The notes beneath the pieces are model-generated. The model saw nothing but the letters and a program-made list of their open reading frames with translations. It had not been told where the DNA came from and made no database searches. Made by a program: the position numbers and the translations under genes. A DNA stretch of 64,000 nt, taken from contig NC_135550.1 of assembly GCF_964340395.1 (NCBI RefSeq), positions 27,946,176 to 28,010,175 of the forward strand, read 5' to 3'. Source of the DNA: Glandiceps talaboti (taxonomy: Eukaryota > Hemichordata > Enteropneusta > Spengelidae). Shown one piece after another: positions 29,101-42,200 of the stretch. How positions within the stretch are numbered: position 1 is the first letter of the stretch; each line of letters opens with the position of its first letter.

Positions 29101-31790
29101 TGAACATAAAGTCAACATGTGTTTCAATTGAAATAATTTGTAGAGCAGGGAAGGAAAATGATAAACAATTTGTGTGAATTCTACACACAGTGCCATCAAG
29201 AATTCAATGGAAACTATCCTGCAACTTTGCTTTGATGCAGCAGGAGTTGTGTCACCAGTAGTATGCAACACTTCACCTGAAGGCTACCTTCCTGTAAATG
29301 ATGGCAAAGGTAAATGAAACACATCACACATTTTGTAAATCTAATGAATTCTCTATAGTTAACTATGTTTATCTTTTGTAAATTTGAATCCCAGTCTGTT
29401 TTCATGCAAATCACACCTTAAAATGCCTCCTTATAAGTTGTCAAATCTGTCTAGGTGACTAGCTGTTTATTTTGAAATTTATAAATTTGAATTGACTCAA
29501 AACATAGTTCATAAAACTGTTACTTGTTTACAACAGATGCTAGTGTGAGTTTAGAATGCTTGGTTTTCAAAGATCCAGTGGAGGAAAGAGAAACCAAGCA
29601 GCAGGATGACACACCCAGAGTTACTACAGTAACACCTCAAATGGTGTTGGTTTGTTGCTGGGTAACAATGAAAGAAGTGTCACTACTACTTGGACAGTTG
29701 ACTCAGATGTCTTTAGATAGATGTTCTCTATTGACAGCTCAACAGGTAAAACATTATTGTATATCATTTCACTTAGTGTCATAATTCACGTATGAAGATA
29801 CAAATGAAAATAACAAACTAATACTCTGCAATTGGTTTAACAGAGGAGGAGTGAGGGGTGTATATACTGTGCTTCTCCATGACTTGAAAGATGACCTAGT
29901 ACAAAACTTTAAATGAAGCATTCACATTAATGTAATGAGACCTCTATGACTTGGTTGGTTGTAAGTCTCCTCTCTCATATGTCCTCTGACTCATAACTTA
30001 TAACAAAAGATACCGGTAGTATGAGGTTATTACCCGATATCACCTCTTCGTTCATCGTATCACCGTGAGTGCAGGTTCTGTAACATAGGTATATGATAAT
30101 GAAGTATATTATACTTTTACCCTTACATTTTCCTCTATGTATGTACTTGTACTTTCAGATGAGGAATATAGGTGAATTCTTCATGGACCTTCTATTGCAA
30201 GCACGTCACAGAGGGGCTTTTGAATTATCATACACTGGATTTGAACAACTCTGCTCCAAATTGTGGAGGTTTGTTTACCTTGTTGTCATTCACAGAAATA
30301 TTTTTTATTAGACCTTTGTTTATTTTTGATGAGAAAAAAGTTACTCACAGTATGAACTATACTTAAAATAATCATGATGTCCCTATACCAGTAAGTAATA
30401 CTCTCCTTTACAACTAGTGTGTGTGTTTTGATAAATTATTCATTACTATATAACTTACTGACATTTCTATGAGATATAAAGGTGTCTAAATTTGACTTTT
30501 CAGGAATACTGACAAGACTTTGAATAAGCTACCAAGACAGTGGCTGCAGACATTACTACAAGAAATAAGAAGTGCCAGTCCAGACTCTCAATTGTGTGCA
30601 ACAAGGCGTAGTGCAGGCATACCATTTGCATTCCAGGTAGGGTGTACTTCCATGTGTAACTCATTTCTGAGGCGATTCATACCAAATGACACCATGGCAT
30701 TGCCAACTCTGTCCTTGCAGAATTGTCCATTTCCTTCATTTTTTTCAAACTGATGTAAATTTAACATAATTAACTCTTTCAAATATTTCTTTTTCCCAAA
30801 AAGGCTATTTTAAATGCTGAACCAGTGATATCAAGTGAACGACATTGTTTTCGGGAAGTTATGGAACAACTGCTACAATTAGCCAGAGGGGAGACAATCA
30901 CTGATTGTACATTTACACCACAGGTGGGTCAGCAAAGAATTCAGCTGTAATTTATACTTCCTGACTGTGTACACTGACAAATGTATACATTGATGTGGTG
31001 AAATTCTGACAGACCGAATGACTACATATTATACTCTTCTTTTGATCACTCTTATCTGCCAATTGTCAATAATTTTTAGTCAAGCTTTTCCCATCCATGG
31101 TCCTTACCTAGATCAGGCCTTCCAGTTGTCTCATAAAGCTCCAACTTGTCATATTGACTTACCAACCATTGATTTCCTGTGACAGGTTCATGCATTAAAC
31201 ATCCTGTGTGCCATGTACAGAGATAGTAAACTTGGTGAAGATGTTTTCCCATTTATTGCTGAAGGCATACAGGTAGCTGTACCAGGGTTTGATTCTCAAA
31301 TATGGAGTGTAAGTTGATCTTGATCTCTTCACTTGTTAGAACCAAAATCTATCATAACGTCATTGATAATACCTTTATTAACCCTGTCACTGTCAATGCT
31401 GTCATAAACTTCATTCACCTCGATATTTGTTATGTGCCTACTATTGTTAGAAACAAAACATTGTAATCAAATCAGAATTTAGGTCTAGTCTGTTCAAAAT
31501 ATGTAAAGAGTAAAACTGCATTTGAAATATAGGATTTCAGTTAATTAAATGAAACAAAGAAATAAAAACTATCTTGTATTGACTGTTTAATATATAATGA
31601 TCTACTGGAATGTTTATATCCTTTTCAAAGACTTATTTGACCCTATATGTGTTTACCAATGATATTTTAGGTAAGGAATTCTTGCATGATGTTGTTAAAT
31701 GCCCTTGTCACCAGAACATTTGGAGTAAAGAGATCCAAAGATGAACATTCTAAGAAGAATCAGTGAGTATACCATGGATTATTTGACAAG

Positions 31791-31844
<54 letters not shown>

Positions 31845-34800
31845 ATATTACAGTATTTTCAAAAGACATCCAGAAGTACATGACTATCTTTATTTCAAAC
31901 TCTTATTATCTTTGTCTGGATAAACATGCAAGTCTTGTGCCTGTTTTCATATTGAGCCACTCAAAATCATAACCCCCCCCCCCCCCCCAACCTACCCATA
32001 CACTAAGGTCAAAGTAACTCACTGCAGAAGTAGTACTATGTTGTTATTAAGTTGTAGGTAGAGATACATCAAAATAGAAAAGTTCAAAAATTTGCAAAAA
32101 TGTGATATTTTTTGTGCTCAGAATTGCTCCCATGCATTCATTTTCTTTTTATGCAGACAAGTACACACATAAACAAACACAATCACACATTTTTGTTTAT
32201 TTTGTAATATTTTAATGCAGGATGAGTGGTAGAGAGTTCTTCTCTCGATTTCCAACATTGTATGGATTCCTTCTAGAGCAGATAAAAATTGTAACACAAC
32301 AAATCAACAAGTAAGTACCTTTTACCATTACCAAGTTTTTACATAAAAATGCTAGACCAATATAACCAAACAGGTTTTGTTGCTATTACATGTCACTCTA
32401 TCTATAAGCAATTTTAAAAAAGAAAATTTTTATTATCTTCATTATGCATTTTACATAAATATTAGGAATATCTCAAGTGATAGTTATAGTACAAAATGTG
32501 GTGAAACTTAGCATTTCCTATATATTTAAACATAGCGTTTGGTAATTACATTTGGCAGTAGTCAAATAAATGCCTTCAAAACTTACTTAAGTAAAACTCT
32601 CATTAAATGGTCCATCTTCATTGTATGACTACAATACCTGTATACTAAGTCTTATGTTATCAGGTACAGCTGTCATCATTGCTCTTTCCATATTAAACTT
32701 AATACATATCTTTCTCCCTCCATAGTTTACAGCCAAGTCAGTTTGCAGTGCTGTTGATATTATCTCGTTTGTATTCTTCCACATTTGATGGTGTTGATAG
32801 CAACCAGTCTTCTGCAGACTTCATTCCATACATACAACAGTAAGTCATTTGCTATTATAGACAAGCATGCTGACAATATATTATTTATTGTGTTTTCTTT
32901 CTGTATTCAATTGAAATATGGCTAGGGATAGTAGATTTGAAACTTTCAAGATACTCAAACACTGCCCTCACATGCTACACTGTTTGTAGCATATATAATT
33001 TACTGCACACATACCATTGCATATATATCATACGATATTTGCAGTTATGCAAAGTAGATAAAGTACATCTTTTTGATGATCCAAAATTCACACATGAACA
33101 TTATCAATAAACCCTTCTGACTTATTGATGGATCCTGTACATCATATGGTTTTACAATCAAAGCTATAAAATGTTAATATACATGTACAACTATGTTGAG
33201 TTTTTCTAATTCATTGTAGATGTGGTAAGAGTAGTGTTTGGAAGACAAGAATTATGGCTGCCAGAGTTCTCTCATCTTTGACACCAACTAACAGAATGGT
33301 TTCCATGGTGACTGACTTGATAGATTCTCTACCAAAATATGTAAATGACATGACTTCAACTCAGAATACTATTCATGGAACTTTATTACAGGTACAAAGT
33401 AGTAAATATTACCACTATGTGAGAGTATAAATAATGTAACACTTCAAATGAAAATTTATCTGTCTTTGTAAACCGTAGTATCTAATTGAACTTTTGTTCC
33501 AAACACAAACTTGAAAATTGTTACCTGAAAGTTTCCACTGCATACTTCAGTCTTTGTCAACAGATTGACCCATTATTCAGCACAAGTGACACTTAGCTTG
33601 GTGGGTTTTGTGTGGGTCTAAAATATGGTGTAATTTTGTTAGTATTTGAAAAAGGTGATAGATCACAAACTGGTGTTCCTGTTGTTTGCTAAAAGAACAT
33701 CTTTGTGATTTTGAATGTGTCTTTGTTTATGTGTGTCCCTCACATTAAAATAATTGGTAGTATAGTGCATTATGATGATTTGTTTTTAATACAAAAATTT
33801 GTGAAACAGCAGAATGTATTATAATTTCATCTTTTCTCAGCTGCACTATTTACTACAACGTTATCAGCATGATCACAGACTACCAGATAATATACAAGAA
33901 GAACTGATAAATGAATCACTGCCAAGACTACAAAACTGCATATGGCTGGCTACAAGGTAAACAGGCTATTTACCAATAAGTACCATCTTTCTTTGGAAAT
34001 GTATTTCTATTTGGAGGGGTTGGCTAGTAATAATATTTTTGATTTCCTAAATATTAAAGTAAAGGCAAAACAAACTTCACTTCCAGATCTTCAGCAGTAT
34101 ACTGGTAAACTAAGATCAAATTTGAGATAAGATTTGACTTCAGTTTTCACTTTATTATGAACAAATATTATTAAATCTGAGACCATCTATTGTGATAGAA
34201 AATAAATTATATTTGCAATGCCAGGTCATTGTAGAGATGTTAGTTCACACAGTGCTTTTGGCTCAAACAAAGAGACAAAATGAACACAATACTTGACAAT
34301 GTATCCCTCTGTTACTTAGACTCTCTTTAAACTGTATCACAACTTGAATGATGTAATACTTTATAACTTAATTTTATCCCAACAGAGACAATAGATGTAA
34401 CATTACTAGAGCTGCTTATCTGGAGTTGATAGACTGCTATATACTGACATCACACCAGGTTCAACCACATGCCAAATTGACTGATTTCAAACAAGTTATC
34501 TCATCAACCATTAAAGATGAAATCTCACATAATCCACTACCCAGCCATTCACCAGGATGTGTACAAGTGGAAGAAGTAATAGCTAAGATCAGCTGGAAAA
34601 TATACACTGCTGAGAATCACACTGATATAAACTGGTTGTCAAACAGTTTGACCAGTCAGTTTTATGAAGTGCGACTGCTCAGTCTCAACAATCTTGTAGA
34701 ACTTTTACAAGCAAGTTCAGATAGATCAGATTGTGATGGATTGTGTAGAATGTGCCAGGATAGAAATCTATTCCAACTATTAGTTAAAATGATGAAAACA

Positions 34801-37529
34801 GAGAAACATCCCGATTGTTTGGCCCAGGTAAGTGACATGCTTCAACTAAGAGCCTTCACTGTTGTATTTTGAATGTAGATAAAATAAAGGATGCCAACAA
34901 CTTTGAAGGTGTACAACCAAATTCACTAAAGTGAAACCTGTATCAATATCCTAGTTTGTTGAACAACCCAAAATGCCTAAAATACACACAGGTGGAGATC
35001 AATGCAACAAAGTTGACCAAATAAGACATTAATAAATGGAATTTTGGATTTCCAAAATATGATATTCCATCACATGATTAAAACAAAGGCTTCTGGGTAT
35101 TTCACATCATTAGTTAGTTAGTTGGTATGTTTTGTAAACTGCTATGTAACATGAGTACATAAAATCCATGATTCTAAAACAGTAGTTGTCTTCTTCTTTT
35201 TTTACATGTTTGTAGGTGTTTGAAGCATTACTCTATCACAACGATACCCTAGTGTTTCCATGGGCAACAGATTCAGAAGAATTGATTTGTTTACAAGTCT
35301 TGTCATTCCTCCTTGGGAAACTAGAAGAAAGTATGAACATAGCAAGGTATGATATCAGTGGAAAAAAGTATGAACATAGCAAGGTATGACATTAGCAGGA
35401 GAAAGTATGAACATAGCAAGGTATGACATTAGCAGGAGAAAGTATGAACATAGCAAGGTATGACATTAGCAGAAGAAAGTATGAACATAGCAAGGTATGA
35501 CATTAGCAGGAGAAAGTATGAACATAGCAAGGTATGACATTAGCAGAAGAAAGTATGAACATAGCAAGGTATGACATTAGCAGAAAAAAGTGTGAACATA
35601 GCAAGGTATGACATTAGCAGAAGAAAGTATGAACATAGCAAGGTATGACATTAGCAGAAGAAAGTATGAACATAGCAAGGTATGACATTAGCAGAAGAAA
35701 GTATGAACATAGCAAGGTATGACATTAGCAGAAGAAAGTATGAACATAGCAAGGTATGACATTAGCAGACATATACAATATATGTACGTTAGGATATTTT
35801 ACAAATTTTACTAGTCTATGTTTACTTTATGTTGTAACAGTTATATAAATTTGTTGGCCTGAATATTGTACAATGGATATTCCCTTAGCCTTTAGTGTTC
35901 TACTAGTTGTTTATCCTTTCCATTCTACATGTTCTGGGGTCTATGATTTTACATTATATGCTGATGGTTGTGAAAAATTCTGACCAGTCTGTCAGTGATT
36001 TAAGAATTTGTGTTACCGGTACTTTACAGCATTTATGTTCAATGGAAAGTTTCCAAGAACCAAATTGTCAACTTTATTGAGGCTTATTGAATATATCTAT
36101 TTTTGTCTCCTTGGCTCTGTCAGGTCAGATCTTCCAAGCAGTCTAGTCAAGTTAATGAGCAAATTCATACCAGTTATATATGATGAATTAACACAGGTAA
36201 GGTCACATTGATTGACTAACTTTCCCTAGGTTGGGAACATTCATTTTGAACCGAGTGTTCGTTTTGCAATTACATGCACTGGCCAACTTTCATATTCGAT
36301 AACAGGCACTGGAACAGAATACTAGTAGTCTAGTGTATATAATACAAACTAAACTTGATATATTACAGTGAACCTTGGGACCATGATACCACATGTGATG
36401 AAGCAGGCTGCAACATGTCTCTCTTTACATGTAATATGACAAGACTATCTTCATTATTTCGTAAAATTTTGTAATAGATTGTAAAAGAACATTTGAAGTA
36501 CCCCATTTTCATTGTTGATCTGTAGTAAATAGTTGGATAACATCACTTCTATACTATAGCATGTACTTTACATCATCTCCAAATTTTGTTGTATCATTTC
36601 TACAAAATCTGTCTTTCAGTATTCAAGCAAAGACCAGCATTTTGCCATATTCAAAGAATGGATAAACAGTATGGAGATGACTACATCAATTGAACAAACC
36701 ACTGGACTGAGATTGACCTGTGCTCATACAATTGTCAATGTCAGCAAATGTGTGCTTGAAGATCCAGTCAGTGTGCTAGGTAGGTAGTGTACCAGTACCA
36801 CTCCCCTGTCATGCCAGAGTTTGTTCAAAACGTTAAAGCTATTGTGAAGAGCATTATTCTCAAGGCAAAATAGAAGTACAGTATTGTGGGTATTGTAGTT
36901 TACATTTTGTCATGTTCTTGGTCTACATGAAGTGAATTACTTCAATTTGTCTTTTACTTGATACACACTGATTTTGAGAGAATTCATTTTACCATCCTGT
37001 GTTATGTGTATACCAATGCAGGTGATGCCCCACTGTTGCTATGGAAATCAGTCATCACATTATTGCAAGAAGAAGAAGAGGAGATTCGACAAGCAGTAAC
37101 ACCAGCTGTTACAGCAAGTTTAGGTTTTGGTAAGTATCAGTAAAGAGGCAGTATTGTTGTATGATGCACCATAATACACAATAATAAACTATTTGAATGG
37201 TGTATCCTTCCAATGTTAGGAATACTGGTAATTTGTGTGTTTTGGCAATATTAGCTCACTGTACTATATGTATCTATGATTGAAGTGTTACCAGTGTTTA
37301 CTGACAATCTACAATGCATTATATTGACAGGATTTGGCTTTAAGGACATGAAGAGTAGCATTGCCTTGACACAACTATTTGACACTGTGGTATCACAACA
37401 TGGCAAGAGACATTGGGAGACAGTCTTTTCATTCTTGTTATCTTACATGGTTGAAGATGAATCACTTGAAGATATCAATTATGATGTAAGATAATTCAAC
37501 ATCTTGAGTGTCAACACATCATGTAGGAA

Positions 37530-37584
<55 letters not shown>

Positions 37585-37948
37585 GTGTGTGCATACATGG
37601 TCAGATGGGTGTGTATGTGGGTGTGAGGGTACATTTGAAAACATTAAAAACTGTCATAGGCAGAGCTCCACACAAGCTGCTGTGTTATAGTGGACAGTGT
37701 AGAGCAGAGTACCATCCATGACACTGTATTTGACATTCTAAGCAGATAGACATTCAAATTAGAAATACTGTGATTTACTTGTTGTTATGAGCTTGTTTCT
37801 GAGATCTTATTTATTGCTTATATTGTGCATACTTGATCCAATATGGCATTCAGTCTCAGATCAATCATAAATTAGAAGTGTGGCATTGATATGTCAGAGC
37901 TTCAATGATCCTGTTGAAAATTGAAATTGATTTTCTTGACTCAAAGCC

Positions 37949-38020
<72 letters not shown>

Positions 38021-38635
38021 AAACAAAACAAAGGGGGAAAAAACACATTTAAAAAAAATACTTTGCAATGCCTCAACACACCTTTCATTAATTTGTGCTA
38101 AAAAAAATATAATCAGGAGGTAATAAATATGCACCCAGCAATAAACATAATTGTAGTCTTAAATGTACATGTTAATTTATTCCAGGAGGATACAGATGGA
38201 GAAAGATTGTATGATAAAGGAGAAGCTAACTCGTATGCAGAGAGGACAGAAATCATCCAGCTTGCAGCCAGTACTCTGACAAAATGGCTGACAGAGTATC
38301 CACCATTAGAACTAAAACATGTGCAATGCATTCAGAAATACAGGACTAAAGTTGTGAACAGTCTGAGAGAGTTCAGTTCAACACTGACTGTGAACACATG
38401 CTGTCCATTTCAGAACACTAGTGTGTATAAGCACAGCTGTGTGGTTCTCTACAGCCTACTAAAAAGTGTATCTGCCATCTCTCTTCTCCCAATGACAGAC
38501 CAAGATATGATGAATCTGAAGACAATTGCTAAAAACATGTCAAGTTTCCCTGCTGTAACTCAAGGCACTGGTAAAAACTACTACATCTCTGAAATCTTGG
38601 ATGACTTTACAGAAAAATTAAAGCTTTCAATCTGA
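20181..38635 (+). CDS. THADA: THADA, tRNA 2'-O-methyltransferase cofactor (Trm732-like)
   Basis: ARM/HEAT-repeat protein with the DUF2428/THADA domain. Its yeast homolog Trm732 partners Trm7 (FTSJ1 in animals) in 2'-O-methylation of tRNA position 32; animal THADA is also linked to energy metabolism and ER calcium handling. Exons (approximate): 20181-20265, 20465-20650, 21178-21314, 21571-21762, 22084-22133, 22381-22560, 22907-22998, 23398-23642, 24042-24224, 24589-24658, 24935-25131, 25480-25644, 26049-26273, 26373-26527, 27050-27136, 27549-27679, 28203-28352, 28580-28848, 29190-29311, 29537-29745, 30161-30268, 30505-30636, 30804-30923, 31187-31309, 31671-31761, 32220-32310, 32727-32841, 33220-33391, 33841-33957, 34386-34827, 35216-35346, 36124-36196, 36620-36779, 37021-37131, 37331-37485, 38186-38635. 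About 1,905 codons, against 1,953 in human. Diagnostic matches to recalled human THADA: PQMVLVCCWVTMKEVSLLLG, ARHRGAFELSYTGFEQL, CATRRSAGIPFAFQ, GREFFSRFP. The exon 2 acceptor is read 7 bases after the first AG because only that choice keeps the frame from exon 1. AATAAA follows at 38716. Confidence 0.93.
26513..26600 (+). repeat. Weak duplication of THADA exon 14 end
   Basis: TCAGACTTCAAAAAG ends exon 14 (26513-26527) and recurs 71 bp later (26584-26598), with a degraded donor. The spacer itself holds two CCAATAGCCA copies. It resembles the clearer exon-end repeats in this window but is much weaker. Confidence 0.5.
26748..26905. repeat. About 48 bp minisatellite in THADA intron 14
   Basis: Roughly three copies of a unit built from GAACTTAGAATTTTGGTTTT and GATGGGTGAC blocks. 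Intronic, not adjacent to an exon. Confidence 0.8.
27299..27329. repeat. (ATCAT)n pentanucleotide tract
   Basis: About six ATCAT units in the THADA intron between exons 15 and 16. Confidence 0.8.
31793..31842. repeat. (AATC)n microsatellite
   Basis: About 50 bp of AATC tetranucleotides in the THADA intron after exon 25. A C-homopolymer follows at about 31973-31988. Confidence 0.9.
35325..35768 (+). repeat. 37 bp minisatellite carrying THADA exon 31 donor site
   Basis: Exon 31 ends GAAAGTATGAACATAGCAAG followed by donor GTATGATATC. Eleven further 37 bp units follow without a gap, each containing AGTATGAACATAGCAAG plus GTATGACATTAGCAG, and a final partial unit ends at about 35768. So twelve potential 5' splice sites lie in a row. 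37 is not a multiple of three, so use of later donors would usually shift frame. Confidence 0.92.
37531..37584 (+). repeat. (GT)n near the donor of the last THADA intron
   Basis: About 26 GT units starting about 46 bp after the exon 35 donor (37486). They are complementary to the (AC)n tract further down the same intron. Confidence 0.95.
37953..38018 (+). repeat. (AC)n near the acceptor of the last THADA intron
   Basis: 33 AC units ending about 167 bp before the exon 36 acceptor (38185). Can pair in the pre-mRNA with the (GT)n tract near the donor. Confidence 0.95.
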
Positions 38636-38715
38636 ACACATAAGTACCACTCAATCAGCACAAAAACATACCAATCAATTCAACATCTACAATCTGTTAT
38701 CTGTATTAATTGAAA

Positions 38716-38721
38716 AATAAA
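38716..38721 (+). terminator. THADA polyadenylation signal
   Basis: Canonical AATAAA about 81 bp after the THADA stop codon. A second AATAAA-like stretch near 38875 could act as a distal site. The 630 bp between THADA and the convergent Lys/Ser-rich gene (38636-39265) hold this 3' UTR and nothing else I recognise. Confidence 0.5.
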
Positions 38722-39265
38722 ATAGATACATGATTTTTTAAACTTGTGGGATGAAAATGTCCTTATTTCTACCATCTAGTGTAAGATATTGTAACTTTAC
38801 TGATTTGTGTGTGTGACTTGCAACATATTGATGCTGACTATAGCATCCTACTCTCTAGTATATGCACATAACATTAATAAAAATACATTGACTGTGTCCC
38901 TTTAATGTATACATTGGTATGTTATGTTCCTCTCTGAACATAAACCATCATTGAGGTCAACAAAACACTCATCCCACATCAGAAGATTGTTGTTCCACTC
39001 GAAATGGAAAAGTCTGTAATAATAGTAACATGTCTTGTGGTTCAGTAAAGCTAATATTTTCTTTAATTCTGTATATCTAGAAATATATTTCTGCTTCCTC
39101 AATGTCTGTTCGGTGGATACATGATGACTTGTATGTGATTTGATCCATCGTGACGTGTACATGTTGGATTGGTTAGACGTATGAATCCTCTACTGCATAT
39201 TACAAGAATACAGTGGTTTATAAAATATTAGGCAATCTATGATTCTCTCTTGAATCTTGTGATAT

Positions 39266-42200
39266 TTACATTGTGGAATTTAAAAACTGTCTTAGCTGCT
39301 CACGATTCTTATCCCGCTGAAATGAAAAAAAAAGATCAGAGTGAGAAAATAAATAAGTTGCCCTGAAACATGTAATATGTCAGGAATCCCTTTGACTGTA
39401 CTTGAAGGTGGAAGACTAGTTTGGGTATGAAGCCAAAACAAAATGCATATAAACTGTTTCAGCATAGGTACATTTGCATGCAACTTCTTGTAAAGCCGAG
39501 GCTGATTTGAACTTTGACCTTTGACACCTGTTGGACAATTTACAAATGTGATGTTAAAGTGATATGGTAGTATTAGACACCACTATCCAAAACCCTTACA
39601 GATATATGGACCAAATGTACCATATTCTCTACTGGAACTGTTCATTACAATATATACAATATATTTTACGTAAATTGAGCATACATTATTTTGAATATAA
39701 CACCTGTACACTGTCGATTGCGATTCACTTCGTCCCATTTTCAACTCGTCCCATTTCAACTCGCCCCAATATCAACTCGCCCCATTTTCAACTCGACCCA
39801 TTTTTAACTCGTCCCATTTTCAACTCGCCCCAACTACACTAGGAAACGTTTATAAATCTAACGATACATGGACTCGAAGTACGGGGACCAAAAAATTTAC
39901 ATTATTTTACCTACGTAGCCAGTTGAAGCGTAGCAAATGTAACATTTCGTAGCAGAAAGTGGTGTGGGTTTTGGCTAATTAAGTGTTTGGTAGATCTAGA
40001 ACTTATACTAGCACAGCAACTTTCCTCAGTCATGGAATATCACTTTTCACACTTTTAGGACTTAATGTTTACAACCAAAATAAGAAATAATAATGATAAT
40101 AACCAGGGAGAATATTAGTGACTGGCATGCTTACGACTTCTGCGCGTACGGATTTTGGAGTGGTGTCTCTTCTCCCGAGTTACTTTAATGCAACAAAGTA
40201 TTGTAGTATGTGTTTACAGTGCAAGTGGTACATCATTAGTGGAATACAAGATACCACATACCCTCCAAACTGAGTACTACTAGCTTCGATTTCATATATG
40301 CACAGGTAAATTATATTGTAAAGAGTTGGGGCGAGTTGAAAATGGGGCGAGTTGAAATTGGGAAGAGTTGGAAATTGGACGAGTTGAGTGGGACGAGTTG
40401 AAATGGGACGAGTTGAAATTGGGACGAGTTGATCCGCCACCTACACTGTCCACTCTACAACATTCATCTAATGTGTCTATACTAGTACTTCGTAAAAAAT
40501 GCTTGGTACCATACATATTAAAAGATCATTGTCCTAATGAGGAATGCATTATGTACCTCTTTGTCTTTACTGGTTTTCTTGACTTTCATTTTAATCTTGT
40601 GGCCTGACACAGCACTTCGCATCTCATCTCTCTCTTTCCGTTCTTTCATGAACTGCAGGAAGAGAACAAACCACCATGGATTATCATGTTTTGCCCATCT
40701 CCAAGAAAACAAACATTGAAAAAGAATTCTGGTACGTAAGAGAAACTTAAATAAGACATTCACATTGTCTTAAATCCAAAGATAACACCCCCCCCCCCCC
40801 CATGACAATTGTTTGTTCATCTCCATTGTAAACATTCACATAAATAAATTACGTGTACCTGTGATAATTGTACTGGGCCTCCTTTTTTCTTCCTCTCCTT
40901 ATCTTTTTCTTTTTTCTTCTTCTTTCTCTTCTCTTTCTAAATTTAAAAATAAAATGTATAACAAAGAGTGTTTCAAACACAGCAATTATAAAGACAACAT
41001 CAGTTTAATATGAAAGTGCACATATGTCGATGTTGATCACAGACATAATGTGTCTTTTGTACACAATTTTTGATACTCTATGCAAGTTGATCTTTAAGTA
41101 TTGAATCATGTCATTTCAAATTAATTCACAATTTTACAAAAAAAGTGTTAAGAGTAAGGCTATATATATTTCATCACAAAATTCTTTCCAGAATAATCAG
41201 AGTACACCCCATTTTGGGAAAGCAAATTTTTTAAAAATCTCATCTAACACCTGAGGAGAAAGTTGATCGTATTTCCATTTGAACTGATTTGCCATGAGAT
41301 GGAAGTGTTCAACTTGCAATACCCAGATACATACACAACAAGGAGATATGTTTTTCTCTTACACCAACTTGATGAGCAGCTCAACAGTACAGGGATACAT
41401 GAAATAATTACCTTTCGTTTTTTCTTTTTCTCTTTCTTTTTCCTTTTCCTCCTTTCTTCTAAAGAAAGCGACAATATGGAACTTTAATATTTATATGTGT
41501 GTAACAATGTAAAATGACACCATGGTAACAGAGAGCATAAATATCACATGGTTGTCATAGTTGAACTATTATATTTAGAACTATATTTTAGCATTGCAAG
41601 AATACTTGGCAGTCTTTACCATACAACATTCATGTGGCACTCCTGTATCTACTATCAGGTACATCATACCAGCCATGATATGTTACAGACTAACTCAGTA
41701 ATAGTGTTGATAAAAATTTGATCTTTTTCTTTTTAAATTTGGAACCCAAGGTGGGGTGGGGGTACATGTGTTGTTGACATTCATACTTTTTTTTGAAAAT
41801 GAAAGTATAACAAATGTAGACCATACCAAACCCAATACACTTCCAGCTATATAGCTTATAGCCCACAAACACAAATGGGGTATTATGTGTAATTGGTGTG
41901 AATTGAAGTAATGCCATTGAGTGGTCTAACTTAAAAACTGGATTTTGAGAATGTGTTTACCTGAACTTGATGAAGGTGATCGTCTTCTCCTGTGTTTCTT
42001 ATCTTGTCTATCACTACTACTACTGCTACTACTACTACTGGATGAATGTCTTCGCCTCTTTGTCTTTTTTCTGTCGTAGTCTCGACTACATCTTGATGAA
42101 CTACTACTTCTTGAACTAGTAGAAGAACTTGAACTTGATGTACGATGCCTCTTCTTTTTGTGTTTTGACCGACTTCTGTCTATCAAAACACAACAAAAAT

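Noticed and set aside
35325-35768. CRISPR-like direct repeat array
   Set aside because: Units are contiguous without unique spacers, derive from the exon end, and sit in an animal gene intron. It is a minisatellite.
39564-40516. ORFs with STRP/NSPHFQL repeats
   Set aside because: Translation of the foldback arms; no start context, splice support or family similarity.
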